Shown piece by piece: positions 43,997 to 55,650 of a stretch of DNA of 64,000 nucleotides; the stretch's first letter is position 1; each line of letters starts with the position of its first letter. The stretch spans positions 558,001 to 622,000 of the forward strand of contig VWND01000014.1 in the NCBI GenBank assembly GCA_009599575.1. Reading direction: 5' to 3'. Source of the DNA: Blumeriella jaapii (taxonomy: Eukaryota > Ascomycota > Leotiomycetes > Helotiales > Drepanopezizaceae). A program made the translations under genes and the position numbers. The notes beneath the pieces were generated by a model that saw only the letters and a list, made by a program, of their open reading frames with translations, did no database searches and was not told the origin of the DNA.

Positions 43997-46900
43997 TTAA
44001 TTCGTTTTTAGCCTTTTTGCTATTAGCTTTTACGAAGGAATAGCGTTTCGCTTATCGTTTGAATTATTTTGTTTATTTTGCTTTTTTAAAAAATGATTTA
44101 ATAAAATGTTCGTCGAAATATCGCTTAGATTTACGAACGTTTTAATAGCTTTTTCGTCGATAATATTATTAAATATCGCCGCGACGAATATTTTTTACGA
44201 TTTTTTTCCGTAGATAATAAATTTCAGCTTTTAAACGTAGTTTTACGCTTTGCAAAAAGCGCTGAAAAATCTTATATTAAAATCGTAAAAATAATCGATT
44301 AATTCGTTATAATTAAAACCGATTAACGCTTTTGTTTCGCGTAAAACTAATAAATCGGATTACGGTTATTTACCGACGAATATTTTTAAAAAGGCTCCGA
44401 AGCTTATAAAAAAAATTATTTTACAAAATAATTCGGAAATAATCGTTTGCAATCGAAATCATCGAAAATATTATAATTGCTTTCGTCGCAATACAAATAA
44501 TATCAAATAGCTTATCGGAGCGTCGTTTTCGAAATAATTTTTGTATTTTTGCGCCGTATAATTATTCGAATAAATTAGTATCGCGCCGTCGGTTATTTAG
44601 ATTTTAAATTTAACGAAAACCTTTTGTTTAATCGAAAAGCTGATAAAAGTTATTTTATTTTTTATTTCGTAGCTTTCGGTTTTGTAATCCGATAAAATAG
44701 CCGAGGCCATTGTTTTAAACGCGCTAAAATACGAAAAAGCTAAGCTTTTTTAAATAGTTTTAATTAATTTGGCGTCGTAATATAATTGCAAATAAGCTTT
44801 GATTATTTTCGAATTATATACGAATATAAGCAAAACGTAATAATCGAAAATAGCGTCGGTAAAATCTTCGATTTTTTTTTTTTTTAAAAAATCGGCGATA
44901 TCGAATTTTATAATTATAATACAATCGGAGCTAGCGAAATTTAAAGCGATCGGAACGTTAGAATATGCTACGAAGCGGCAGCTTTTAAAATTTCGAATAA
45001 TTAAAACAGCGAAATAAAAGCCGGGGTGTATTTTAAAAGCTTATTAAATAAAACTGTAAAGCATATTAGCGAAAAAAGCTATAAGCGTTTTTTAAGTTTT
45101 AATTAATCGAAAATAATATTTATATATAATTATTTTTTTTTTATAAAATACAATAGTGGCTTGTTTTTTCCGTTGTGAAATTTTACGTAATTAACGAATT
45201 CGCAGTTTAATTCAGATAAATTTTAAAACATATTTTCGATCGAAAGGCCAGAAAAGTCGGCTTTTAAAAATACTTATTGCTTTTATTTTTTTACGTTTTA
45301 ATCGAGTTTTATAATCGCGTTAAAAGCCTTAAGGTTTATTTTGAAATTTGCGTAGCTTAAATAAGTTTTAATATGCGTTTAAATAATTTTCGCAGTTTTT
45401 CGTCGGAATATAAATTAATTATTAAAATTAATTTCGAATACGTCGTAATCCGAATTTTTAATAACAGCGAATCGCTTAGCGAAGCCGACAACGTCGATTT
45501 TTTTTGTAATTAAATCGCAGTACGCCGCGTAATAGCGTATATAAAAATAGTAAAATTTATCGTTTTTTTTAACGTTAACGTTATTTATAAAAACGAAATT
45601 AAAAAATCGGAGTTTTTTAACGAAAAAAAATTCGAATAAAAACGGATTACCGTTTTTAAAAGTTTTTTTTATTTATTTCGGCGTATTATATTTGCAATTT
45701 TCCGAAAAAAATTTAATTTAATTTTCGTTCGAAGCAAAAAAAAAAAGCTGACGGATTTATTTAGTTTTTATATAAAAATATCGAAATAAAACTTTTAAAT
45801 TATTTCGTCGTCGAAAGCGAAAGTTTTAAATAAAATAATTTGATTTTGTGTTTTTTATATAATTTTTTCCGCGATAATTTCGATATTTTTTTTTAAGCTT
45901 TTTCGGTCGAATCGTATAATAATCGAAATTTTAAATGCTTTTATTAAAATTTAAAATATTAGCGATACGACGTTTTTAAACGTAATAAGCGTTTTTGATA
46001 TTTGCGTATTTAATTTCGAAAAGTCAAATTCAAAATCGTTTAAATTTTTTTTTTTCGAAATGCCGGCGTTTTTTAAATCCGATTTTGTAAAATCGTCGCG
46101 TTTTTTATTAATTAGCTTAAAGCTTATAATTCGGCGTCGATTTCCGGCTGTTTTTACTCGCAGTGTTTTTTTTGCTAACGACGTGAATAATTTTCTTTTC
46201 CGAATAAAAAAAATTTCGAAAATATCGGCGCGCTTTTTTACGTTTTTTGTTTTTACTTTTTTTTAAATCGTTTTTATAAATATAATAAGTTTTTTATATT
46301 CGAATAAACGGTTGTTTATTATTACGCTTTTAATTTTGTTTTCGGATTCGTTTTCGATCGTTAAAAATAAAAATCGCCGAATTATTTTGATTATTTTAAA
46401 AGTGTTTATTATTATCGCGTATATTTTTTCGAATTAAACGAAAATAATATTGGCTTTTTCGTTTTTTTCGTCGTTGTAAATTTAAAATATCGGAATAGCG
46501 TCGTTTTTTTTTTTTCGATATAAAAATGCCGCATTTAGCGACGCTTAGTTTTTTATTTTAAAAAAAAATTAAATTTAAGATTTCGCAGCCGATTAAAACT
46601 TTTTTTAGCGATTGTATAACGTCGTCGATCAGTTTGCAAACAGCTGTAAAAAGGCTTGTAAATTTACGGGCTTTTGGATTATTAATTTTTAAAGCTTGCG
46701 CTTTAAAAATATAAATATTTAATATTTAAACTTTTTTTTTAATAAAAATAATAATTTCGAAAAAGCGAGCGAAATGCCGAAATAAAATAATACCGGTGAT
46801 TTTATTAAAAACGTATTTTTAAATATTTTTTTTTCGTTGATTTGGCAAAAAGCGTAATATTCGGTTTATTATTTTTTTTTTATTATTTCGAGCTTTTTTT

Positions 46901-47215
46901 GCTTCGGCGAAAGCTTTTGAAGCGTTATCGTAATTTAACAGAAATTTGTCGTAATTAAAGCTTTTGCGAACGAATTCAGCTTTAACGAAACTTTTGTAAT
47001 CGAATAGAAATTCGTTAACGTTTTTAATTATTATATCGAATTGCTTTATAAATGTTTTTACGAAAACTGCTTATTAATTTAAAATAGCGGTATTATATAT
47101 TTGCTTAAATTCGAAAAAATTGCGTATAATAATTTCGTTTTAAAATAAATTGAAAATAAGTTTTTTAGATTTGGCAACGCTTTGCTTAAAAAACGATATA
47201 ATATCGATAGGTTTA
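43997..47215 (-). pseudogene. Copy G ORF2 (minus strand)
   Basis: Reverse complement of the same second reading frame, from the TAA at 43997-43999 up to about 47215. The palindrome lies at 46155-46189. The plus-strand 68-codon frame at 46060-46266 is antisense. Stops are again at Trp/Gln positions, and the end matches A (AKRPKT-stop). Confidence 0.7.
46155..46189 (-). repeat. 35-bp palindromic module, copy G ORF2
   Basis: Plus strand TACTCGCA - GTGTTTTTTTTGCTAACGA - CGTGAATA. Confidence 0.7.
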
Positions 47216-47700
47216 TTAATTAAAAAAATATATTATATTTATTAAAAAATAAATAGGAAAAAAAGTACGGAAATTATAAAATATTTGTATTTAAAAGTTA
47301 CGGGAATCCGCATGCTATTTTTCTAATAAATTATAATTGTTTAGGCAGGCATTCGTTCAGAATAACGAAAAAAGTAAATAATATAAAAAGTAGCAAATAA
47401 TAAAATATATAAAAAATAGTTTTTATAAAATATACGCGCGATATAAATATATCAAATATACGGCTTAAATATATACAAAGTTTTTGTTTTGATAAACAAA
47501 AGTACAGTTAAACAAAAAAAAATACAGTAGGTATTTTAAATAATATAAAAAAAAGTTTTAAAAATAAATAATATATATAAAACAGGATGATTAAGTTATA
47601 TATAAGCAAAGCAAAATAAAAACAGTAAAACAATATATAATAAAAAAGAAAATAATAAATAATAAAAATAATAAAACAGTTAATAAATAATTTTGTATGC
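47216..47700 (-). other. Copy G spacer between pol and ORF2
   Basis: About 485 bp, A-rich on this strand, homologous to the spacers of the other copies. The minus-strand Phe/Tyr-rich frame 47508-47702 is the counterpart of 28425-28607 and not a gene. Confidence 0.55.
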
Positions 47701-49227
47701 ACCTTTCTTTTTTTCGGTTATAAATGGAATTACGACTTGAATTATGCTTTTAGCAGCGGAATTATTATTCGGTTGTTTTTAGACTTTTCCAGAAGGTTTT
47801 TTTTTTTTAAAAGTATAATCGCTTTGGTCGGAATCGTCGTCGGATTCGCTGAAATCGGAATCGCTATTTAAATTAAAATTTAAAAAATAGATTTGCTGGT
47901 TTTTTTTATAAAATCGTTTTAACCGGTTGGCGGCGAACGTTTTTTTTAGTTTTGTTTTATCGAATTTCGTAAATTTATAATAGCTTTTATTTAATTCGGC
48001 TTCGCATATTTCGTAGGGTCCGAGCCATTTATAATCAAGCTTAATATCGGCCGATTTATTAATAACGCGCTGAACGTCGTAAATCAGAATCAGATTTTTT
48101 ATTTTAATTAGCGTTTTTTTTAAAACTTTGGTTTTATTTCAAACTTTTTTAATTGATTTTTTATACTTTTATTTTTTTAGAATTATTTTTTTTATATTTA
48201 TATCGCGGTAATTTAACTGTTTAAATTTTATTATTAATAAATTTGCTTTCGTTTTTATTTTAATTACGTTATAAAACTTTTATATAAACTATTTTGTTTC
48301 CAAAAGCAATCGAGCGTTTTTGCCGTATTAAATAAAAAATAAAATTATTTTAATAAAAGCGTGTATATATATGCGTATAACAAAAAGCATTTCCGAAAAT
48401 TTCCGCGATTAACGCTTATAACCCTTTCGAATAGCTTTTGAAAAGCCGTCGAAAATATTTTTATAGCTTCGTTTAACGGATTTGTTGTTTTTCGAATTAT
48501 AAACTAAAATTTAAATACGCTGGATTTTATATTTTTTTGTAAAAGTTTCGATAACGCTTTTATTTTCGGATTTATTATCGACGTTTAATTTACTAAACAA
48601 ATCGTATCGATATACCACGTTTTTTTAAAAAAAAATCGTTATAATTTCGAAAATAACGTTTCGGAAAAGTCGCTTTTTAAATTATTTAAATAAATCGTTA
48701 ATAGCGAATACGAAGCATATATAACCGCGATCGGTGGTTAATACGCGTATAACGTCGAAATTGATTTTTTTTTAGATTTTAAAAAACTACGTCGGATATA
48801 ATAAGTTTTTTTTTCGGCCAGGCTTTCGTTTTTAGCAAAAAATGCAACTTTTAACAAAGATTTTATAATCTTCGAAATATTTTTTTTATTAAAAATCGTT
48901 TTTGATTCGGTGATAAATAGCTTCAGCTTTTTTATAAAATATTTTTTCGTAAGCTTTTTTTATAATTTGAAACTTATCAGCTTTATTATTTATTATTAAG
49001 CGTTTTTAATATATATTATTTTTTATTTTATATAATTTTTTATCGGCTAAAATATAATCGAAAACTTGGTTTTTAAATAATTTAAATTAATAATTTAGCA
49101 CGCTAAATAATTTAAATAAAATAATTAAATAATATACGATTAAATAAAAGTTTTCGATTTCGTAATTATCGATTAAAAGTTTATTTTCGTCGTTAATCGG
49201 CTTATTCCGATCGTTTTCGATTAAATT

Positions 49228-49262
49228 TATTCGCGGTGCTAGCCGAAATAATAACGTAAATG
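49228..49262 (-). repeat. 35-bp palindromic module, copy G tether, second
   Basis: Plus strand TATTCGCG - GTGCTAGCCGAAATAATAA - CGTAAATG. Confidence 0.8.
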
Positions 49263-49290
49263 CTTTTTCGGCTCGAAAATCGGTATTTTT

Positions 49291-49325
49291 TATTCGCGGT
49301 GCCAGCCGAAATAATAACGCGAATA
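49291..49325 (-). repeat. 35-bp palindromic module, copy G tether, first
   Basis: Plus strand TATTCGCG - GTGCCAGCCGAAATAATAA - CGCGAATA. Confidence 0.83.
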
Positions 49326-49400
49326 GTTTTGATTTTGTAAAATTTAAAACGCAAATAGCGAAACAGCCGATTTCGTCAGCGATTTATTTATTAATATTTT

Positions 49401-50289
49401 GTTCGTTTTGTTTAGCGAAATTAAACGGATAAAACGTTTTCGTTTGAAAAAGCCGTCTGCCGCCGTATTAATTGTTTTTTTAATATATTTGATTTCGAAG
49501 TTTATAAATCGCATCTAAGCTATTTAATTAATAACGAACGCTTTTAATAAATTATTAGCTTTTTTATTTAATTAATCGATAAAAACTTTTGCGTTTGTTT
49601 TTAAAATAAAATATACGCCGTATAATTCGCTTTTTATTTTTTTTATTGTTTTGAAAGCGCTTCGATATTTTCGTTTAATAGCATCGTAGCGTGCTTTAGC
49701 GAATAATTATAAGCCGCTTTCGAATCGTAAAAAATGCCGTTTTTTGTTTTCGTCGATTTATTATAATATAACTTTTCAATCGAAAATATTAGCGTCGATA
49801 ATTAAAATGATTTTTTTTGCGTTTGGGTTATAATCGATTCGTATAAACGATAAAGCCGATAAAAAGTCGTTTTTAAAAACTTTTATAACTTTGCTCTGCT
49901 TTTTTTTTTAAACGAAATCGATTTTTTTTTTTATCGTAGCGTAAATAGGCGTAGCTTTTTAAAAAAAGTTTTTAATTTAATTGCGGTAATAAATTACAAC
50001 GCTAATAAAAACTTTGGCTTCGGTGATATTTTTATACTTTTTTTATTCGCAGATTTTTTTAATTTTTTTTCGTTAAAAATAGCGGCCAGCGCTGTTAGTT
50101 ATATAACCGACGATATTTATTTCGGATATGCAAAATTTTAATCGAAGGCTAATAATAGCTTTGGCTTTTTCGAAGCAAATTATAATTTTATCGATGTTTT
50201 AAATATGTTTTATTATATAGCGTCGAATTTAAAAAAAAAAAATTTTATTATTATAATATAATCTGAGGCTTTTTATTCCGACGTCGTTA
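49401..50289 (-). pseudogene. Copy G RNase H and RT end (minus strand)
   Basis: RNase H (DANIF block about 49790, YDAIKRKY block about 49680) and the RT thumb (GYITNS-GRYF about 50095). It stops at the CGTTA of the catalytic YVND codons, where H is inserted. Confidence 0.82.
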
Positions 50290-50701
50290 TGTAAGAATTG
50301 AAAGGCAGGGAAACACTAGTTCAGACAATAAAGCTCAAATAAAGTTGGGTTGATAGTCAGACTGATTTTTACCTTCTACATTTTTAATAAAAGGCGTGTA
50401 TAAGTATAAAAGGAAAGGTGGAACCTTCGAAAAAAGTATTTTCCAGAAAACCAAGCGAATCTTATTTAGTATGCTTTTCCAGCCCCTATTCCGACCTTTT
50501 TTTATTTTTTTTAATATAATCCTAATAACTGATTCTTTAGCAATTACTCTTATAAAGTGTTTTACTTAAATATTATTTTCAGCTTTTATAGTATTATCCG
50601 GCCTCTACGGCTTATTCGCAAAGAATATTATTCGAAAGTTAATAAAAACAAAGGGTCTTAGCGAATCATTTGATTTATATACGTGATATTGGTTTTTGAT
50701 A
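50290..50701 (-). repeat. 3' LTR of element H
   Basis: 412 bp; plus-strand start TGTAAGAATTG, end TTTTTGATA (CA turned to TA). Same sequence as 57234-57646 with transitions in both directions. Confidence 0.93.
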
Positions 50702-51989
50702 TTACCTTTTTTTTTAGGCTTTTAATTCTCAAAAGCGATTAATTTTTTTATGCGTATGCTTCCGTATATAATATGCGTTACGCTTTCGAAATAACGTACG
50801 GTTTTTTCCGCTTTTAATCGTAAATTATAATTGTTTCGTCCGTTTTCGATCGTAAATTATAGCTGTTCTGCTGTTTTATTTTTTTTGTTTTCGGTAGCGC
50901 TCGCATTTTCGTTTGAAAAAGCTTTTTTTTTTAAATGGCCGCTATTTTTCTGCTTAACTTTTTTTTTTTCTTTTTTATTTTTATTTTTTCGTTAGTTTTT
51001 TTTTATTTTAATTAACTGTTTTTCGCCGCGTTCGCCGCGAACTTTTAAAATGCTTTTGATTTTTATTTGCTTTCGGTACGCCCGCTTGATTTTACGCGAA
51101 AGTATTACAACGGCTTTTTTGCTTTTTTGCGTTTTCGAGCTTTTTAGCGTAAAATGCAACCGTTGCAAAGCTTCGCATACTTAATGCTTTTTTATAAGTT
51201 TTCTAGATTTTTATTCGAATTCGCTTTTAATTAGCTATAAATTTTTGCCGTACGCGTTATCGAAGCGCAAATATTTCTCGCGGGTTTTAACGATTTTATA
51301 AATCGTTTCGATGCTGCTACCGCCGCTGCCGCTTTTTTTTTTTTTGCTGCCGAAATTAAAGCTTTTGCTAAAACTTTTATCGATTTTATTATTTATAACG
51401 CTTATATAAATCGTTTAAAAAAAAATAACGCTTCGATTTTTATAATAATCGAAAATCGTACGAATCGCGCCGCGGCTCGGGCTGCCGCCGTTGCTATTAC
51501 GCCCGTTTTTGCCGGTTTGGCGGCTGCTGCTGTTTTAAAAGCTTTAGCTGCGCCGGCCTTTTTTTTTAACAACGCTAATATAAAACGTATTTTTCGACGT
51601 TTCGAAAACGTCGCTCGGATTTATTTTAACTAATTGAATTAAATTTTAAATTCCTACGAAAATATCGTAATTACAATTTAAAATTCGATTACAGCTATCG
51701 TAAAAGCTTTGACTGGAATAAATCGAATACTTTGCGAATTCGTTTAGTACTAATTCTTTTTAGCCTGCCGCTGCTTTTAAATTTGAAAAAAATAACGATA
51801 ATAAAAAAAAAAAAAATAACGATAATAAAAATAAATTGGCTTAGCGGCGGTTCTAAAGTTTTTTAAGTGTTTTTATTTTTTTTTTTTGCTTTTACGACGC
51901 GTATTTATTACTGTTCCGTTGCTATTATTTATCGTATTTTTTAAGTATTTTTTTATAATTTTTTTTGCGTTCGTAAAATGGTTTTCTGG
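50702..51989 (-). pseudogene. Element H extra 3' region with an unassigned reading frame
   Basis: 1.3 kb between the integrase end and the 3' LTR, more than most such elements have. Read on the minus strand from about 51790 to 50715 with Trp/Gln stops allowed, one frame gives a coherent protein: KELVLNEFAKYSIYSSQS..., a Ser/Gly/Asn-rich part, a (Gly/Ser/Ala)-rich low-complexity patch (GCC/GGC repeats at 51310-51345 and 51465-51555), then IETIYKIVKTREKYLRFD, KSRKLIKKHQV and a very Lys-rich end (about 50950-51020). The Lys-rich, helical end recalls the C-termini of fungal pogo/DDE_1 transposases, but that is a weak resemblance. It may be a captured or inserted gene fragment. Confidence 0.4.
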
Positions 51990-53330
51990 CTTTTAGGAAT
52001 TTTCGCTTGGTAAATAGCCTTTTTATCGCACCAAGTAATATCGGCCTTTTTTTATATTTTTGTAAGCTTGTATTAATTTGATTTCGTATTTTTCGGGTTT
52101 TTAAAGTTTTATTATATTATTTTTCGGCTCGGTATCGTTCCGATCCTGCTAAGATTTTAATAGAAAAACGTAGAAAATATCGTGAATACGATATTAAAAA
52201 GAAAATTCGAATTAATAAGCTTGGCCGTGCTCGTATATAATTCGCTTGATTTTAAAAAGCTTTAAATATTTATTTAAAAGTTTTTAAAAAAATCGCAGTT
52301 ATCGAAGGTTTTTAATCGATAATAATACTTTGTCGCTTATTTAAAATCTAATTTTTTTATATTTAACGTCGTAAAACCTTTTATAATTCGCGTTAGCTTT
52401 TTTTAATTTTTTACTAAGTATTTTCTTTTTTTTTTGCAATATTTTAATTCGTTTTTTCGTTAACAATACTTTTTTTTCTACGACGTCGCTTTCGACGTTG
52501 CTACCAAGTTCTGAATAAAAGCCGTATAATATGCGAAAAAAAATAAAACCCGTAAAAGCGTATATCGAATTGTTATACGTAAATTCGGCTAAAGCAAGTT
52601 TCGTAGCTTAATTGTTTTATCGATAATCGCAATACGTGCGAAAATAAAATTTTAAAATTTGATTTTAACGTTTCGTTTAGCCATCGGTTTAAAAATAAAA
52701 AGCGATATTTGATCGACGTCGTATTTGTAAATAAAATATTATTAAAAATCAGAATTTATTAGTAAAAACTAACCTTTTATTTGTAATAATTCTTTTAAAA
52801 CAGCTAAAATTTTTGTAAACGTATTATATAAATATCTTAGCTAAATCTAAGGCTAAAATCGTTTTTTATATCGATATATATTTCGATAGCTTCGTATATC
52901 GGTTTATTATAACGAATATAAAATCGTAAATACGACTTCGTTTTTTATTAAAAAATAAATTCGTAATAAAATTTATAATTTTTTTTTTTAAAGTTTCGTA
53001 AAAATCGAAAAAAAAGCTAACTCGCTATAAGATCGGTGCTTTTTAAACTTGCCTTTTTAGCACTTTTCATACGTATTAACGTAACGTTTTACGTCGTTTT
53101 GTAAATCAAGCCAGAAATATGTTTTTTCGATTAATTTTAGCGTTCGCCGAAAATTTTAATAGCCGGCGGTCGGATCGTCGTAATTAATTTTTAATATTTC
53201 GCTTTTAATAGCGCTTTTATTCGGAATATACGCACGTTTTTTATAACGTAATAATTTATTTTAGCTTATACGCTAATATTTTTCGGATTCGGCTCGATTG
53301 CTTTGCGAAGCCGACTCGTACGTTTTTTAT
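51990..53330 (-). pseudogene. Element H integrase and probable chromodomain (minus strand)
   Basis: HHCC finger near 53050-53190 (DPTAGYQNFRRTLKLIEKTYFW ... YVNTYEKC-KGK, the last Cys pair partly lost). The core is badly degraded. The integrase C-terminus is near 52400-52150 (RFYDVKYKKIRF; KYLKLFKIKRIIYE, the usual 'YLGPFKI'). A chromodomain-like tail lies near 52130-52000. Gene order and these blocks fit a chromovirus integrase. Confidence 0.72.
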
Positions 53331-54238
53331 AATACAAAAAAATCAGATTTTTGCAATTTAAAAATAGTTTTATAAATCGGTTTTGCTAATTCGTTATTAG
53401 CCGTTTCGGATTATAATAATACAGCGGCTACGCTCCGTAGTATATATTATTTGTAATTAATAATATTAGCAAAAACAATCCGGCGAAAAAGCTTTTTATT
53501 TGGTTTTTTTCCGCTTGCTTTTTACTTTTTGATTTCGTTAATAAAAGCTTCGAATATTTATCGGCGCGAAATAATTTATGCTTCGATTTTAAGCGTGTTT
53601 TTACTGCGGAAAACATTTTAAAATTCCTTAAATAAACTAATTTCAGCTTACGATACAACGTAAACAGCTGTTCGTTATTTTTTTTTAAATTTTTTTTTAA
53701 ATTTGGCCGGCGGAAAAAACCATTCGCCGGATTAAAAACTTTTGTTTTATATTCGATTGCAAAATCGTATTTAATTAATTCGTCGGCCTATTTCGCTTAG
53801 CGTCCGTTTAAACGTTTTTTCGTAAAAAAGTATTTCAAATTATAATAATTTGTACGCATAATAATAACGTCGGAAACGCTACGTAAATATTAGCTTTATT
53901 ATTTAAAAGCGTAAATTATAATTATTAGCTTAGCGTCGTAAACTTCGTATTTTTGTTTTATAAAAAAAAGCTTTTTCGAATAATATGCGATAGGATGCTA
54001 ACGTGCTTTCGCATTCTCTTCGAATAATTAAAATAATATTCCGTTTATAACGAATTTCGAAGCGTTTGTTTCGATTTGGATTTTCAATCGAAAATCGAAA
54101 TAACGTAAAATCGGTGCTTAATAAAACTTTTTTTTTAAAAGTAAAAAAGCGAGTTTCGTTTCGAATAAAAAACGAAAAAAGCCCGATATTTTTTTTCGTT
54201 GCATTTTTTTTAAAAGATTTGTAATAAATCGGCAAAGC
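53331..54238 (-). pseudogene. Element H RNase H (minus strand)
   Basis: An open stretch of 101 codons (54235-53930) carries the connection domain KKNATKKNIGLFSFF, a FRFSIENPNRNKRFEIRYKR block where the usual 'ETDAS' stands, and the 'PIAY-S-K-S-AE-NY' equivalent (ESTLASYRILFEKAFF). Further left the HKALEYF-like block is recognisable near 53840. The 76-codon frame 53428-53658 lies in the RNase H to integrase linker; I cannot assign it. Confidence 0.7.
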
Positions 54239-54965
54239 TTAGCGTAATTTTTAATAAAACGTTTGTAAAAATTAATAAAATCCAAAAACATTTGAATATT
54301 TCGCTACGTAATAAAAAAAGATTATTTCCGAATATTATTTACTTTTTCTGAATTTATTTTAATTTTCGTAAAAATAACGACGAAATTTAAAAACTTAATC
54401 GTATTCGTATCGAAAGTATATTTTTTCAGATTTTCGTAAAATTTATTAATACAAAGTTTTTCGAAAACCTTTTTTACCGCGTTTGTATAATCGTCGGAAT
54501 TTTCGGAAAATATTAAAATATCGTCGAAGTAAATTATATACGTAATATTTATTAAACCGACTAAAACTTAATTAATATACGCTTGGAAAATTGCTGGTGC
54601 GTTCGAAAAGCCGAAAAATAATACGCAATATTCGAAATATTCGTAACGAATGCGAAACGCAGTTTTCCATTTATTTTTTTTTTTATTCGAAGGCGGTGGT
54701 ACGCCTAAGTAAAATTTAGCTTAATAAATATTTTAGCTTTTTTTAAACGATTTAAAATTTCGTTTATAAAAAATAAAAAAATTCGATTTTTAATCGTAAT
54801 TGCGTTCAAACTTTTATAATCGACGCATAATCGTAAATTTCCGTTTTTTTTCGGTATAAATATTACCGGTGCGCCGGCAGAATTAATAAATCTTTTTATC
54901 CAGCTTTTTTTTAAATTCGAATCGAAATATTCGCGTAATTCGGTAAGTTTAGATTTCGACAAAAA
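54239..54965 (-). pseudogene. Element H reverse transcriptase (minus strand)
   Basis: 85 open codons 54962-54705: LREYFDSNLKKSWIKR, SAGAPVIFIPKKNGNLRLCVDYKSLNAITIKNRIFLFFINEILNRLKKAKIF, a textbook Ty3/Gypsy RT fingers/palm. Further left, the frame continues to the YxDD region (about 54520-54545) and thumb with several stops. Confidence 0.87.
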
Positions 54966-55650
54966 ATAAATTGATTTTTAAAAAAGATTTTTTTCTTTCG
55001 CGAAATCTATTCGATGTTTTATAAAATAGTAAAAAATTAGGATAATCGCGGCGGTATCGTCGAACACGTCGACGTAATCGTCGTATTTAAAAGGTAATTA
55101 ATACTGTTTTTTAATAGCTTTTTTTAAAACGATATAAAACGTTTGCTTTTTTTTGGATTTTTTTTTAAAACGTTTGATTATAACGAAATTAAGCTATAAG
55201 CGTTCGATTAGATATCGCTACGATTTAATTCGAAAGTTTATAACGGGATCGATATTTCGCAATTAAAAAAATCCTAAAATAAATAAAACCTTTGGAATAT
55301 TTATATCGCAAGCTACGAAATCGCTTTGTATTTTTTTAATTGTTTTATAATTATCAGTAGCGCGAATAAATTGCGTATGCGTGCCGTAAATAATTATTTT
55401 TTTTTTTTTAATCGTAAATAAATTAATACGTTTTTAAATTAATTTTTATTTATATTTAATTAATAACTTTTGGATTACGCAGTTTTTTTCCGCGCCGCAA
55501 TCGATAAAAGTTCGTTTCGTACGAATTTCGCTTTTGGCTTTTTTAATTTCGATTGAAATTATTATTTTCTGCTTTTTTTTTTCGCTCGATTTTGTTAGCA
55601 GCGACGAAATTAAAATCGAACGAAAGCTTTTTCCGAATTTTTAAATTTGT
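54966..55650 (-). pseudogene. Element H aspartic protease (minus strand)
   Basis: TFIDCGAEKNCVIQKLL at about 55510-55460 is the retropepsin active-site region, with Cys-Gly where Ser/Thr-Gly is usual, so the Asp and Gly survive. ILGFFNCEI (about 55270) matches the conserved 'LG-P-L' strand near the end. It is followed by the linker to RT. Confidence 0.7.

Larger units (their letters stand above)
47701..49400 (-). pseudogene. Copy G integrase (minus strand)
   Basis: From the acidic tail (about 47830) through the GPY-type block (about 48010-48040), core (second Asp about 48575; first Asp about 48765) and HHCC (about 48830-48960) to the tether with palindromes at 49228-49262 and 49291-49325. 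Stops throughout. Confidence 0.82.
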
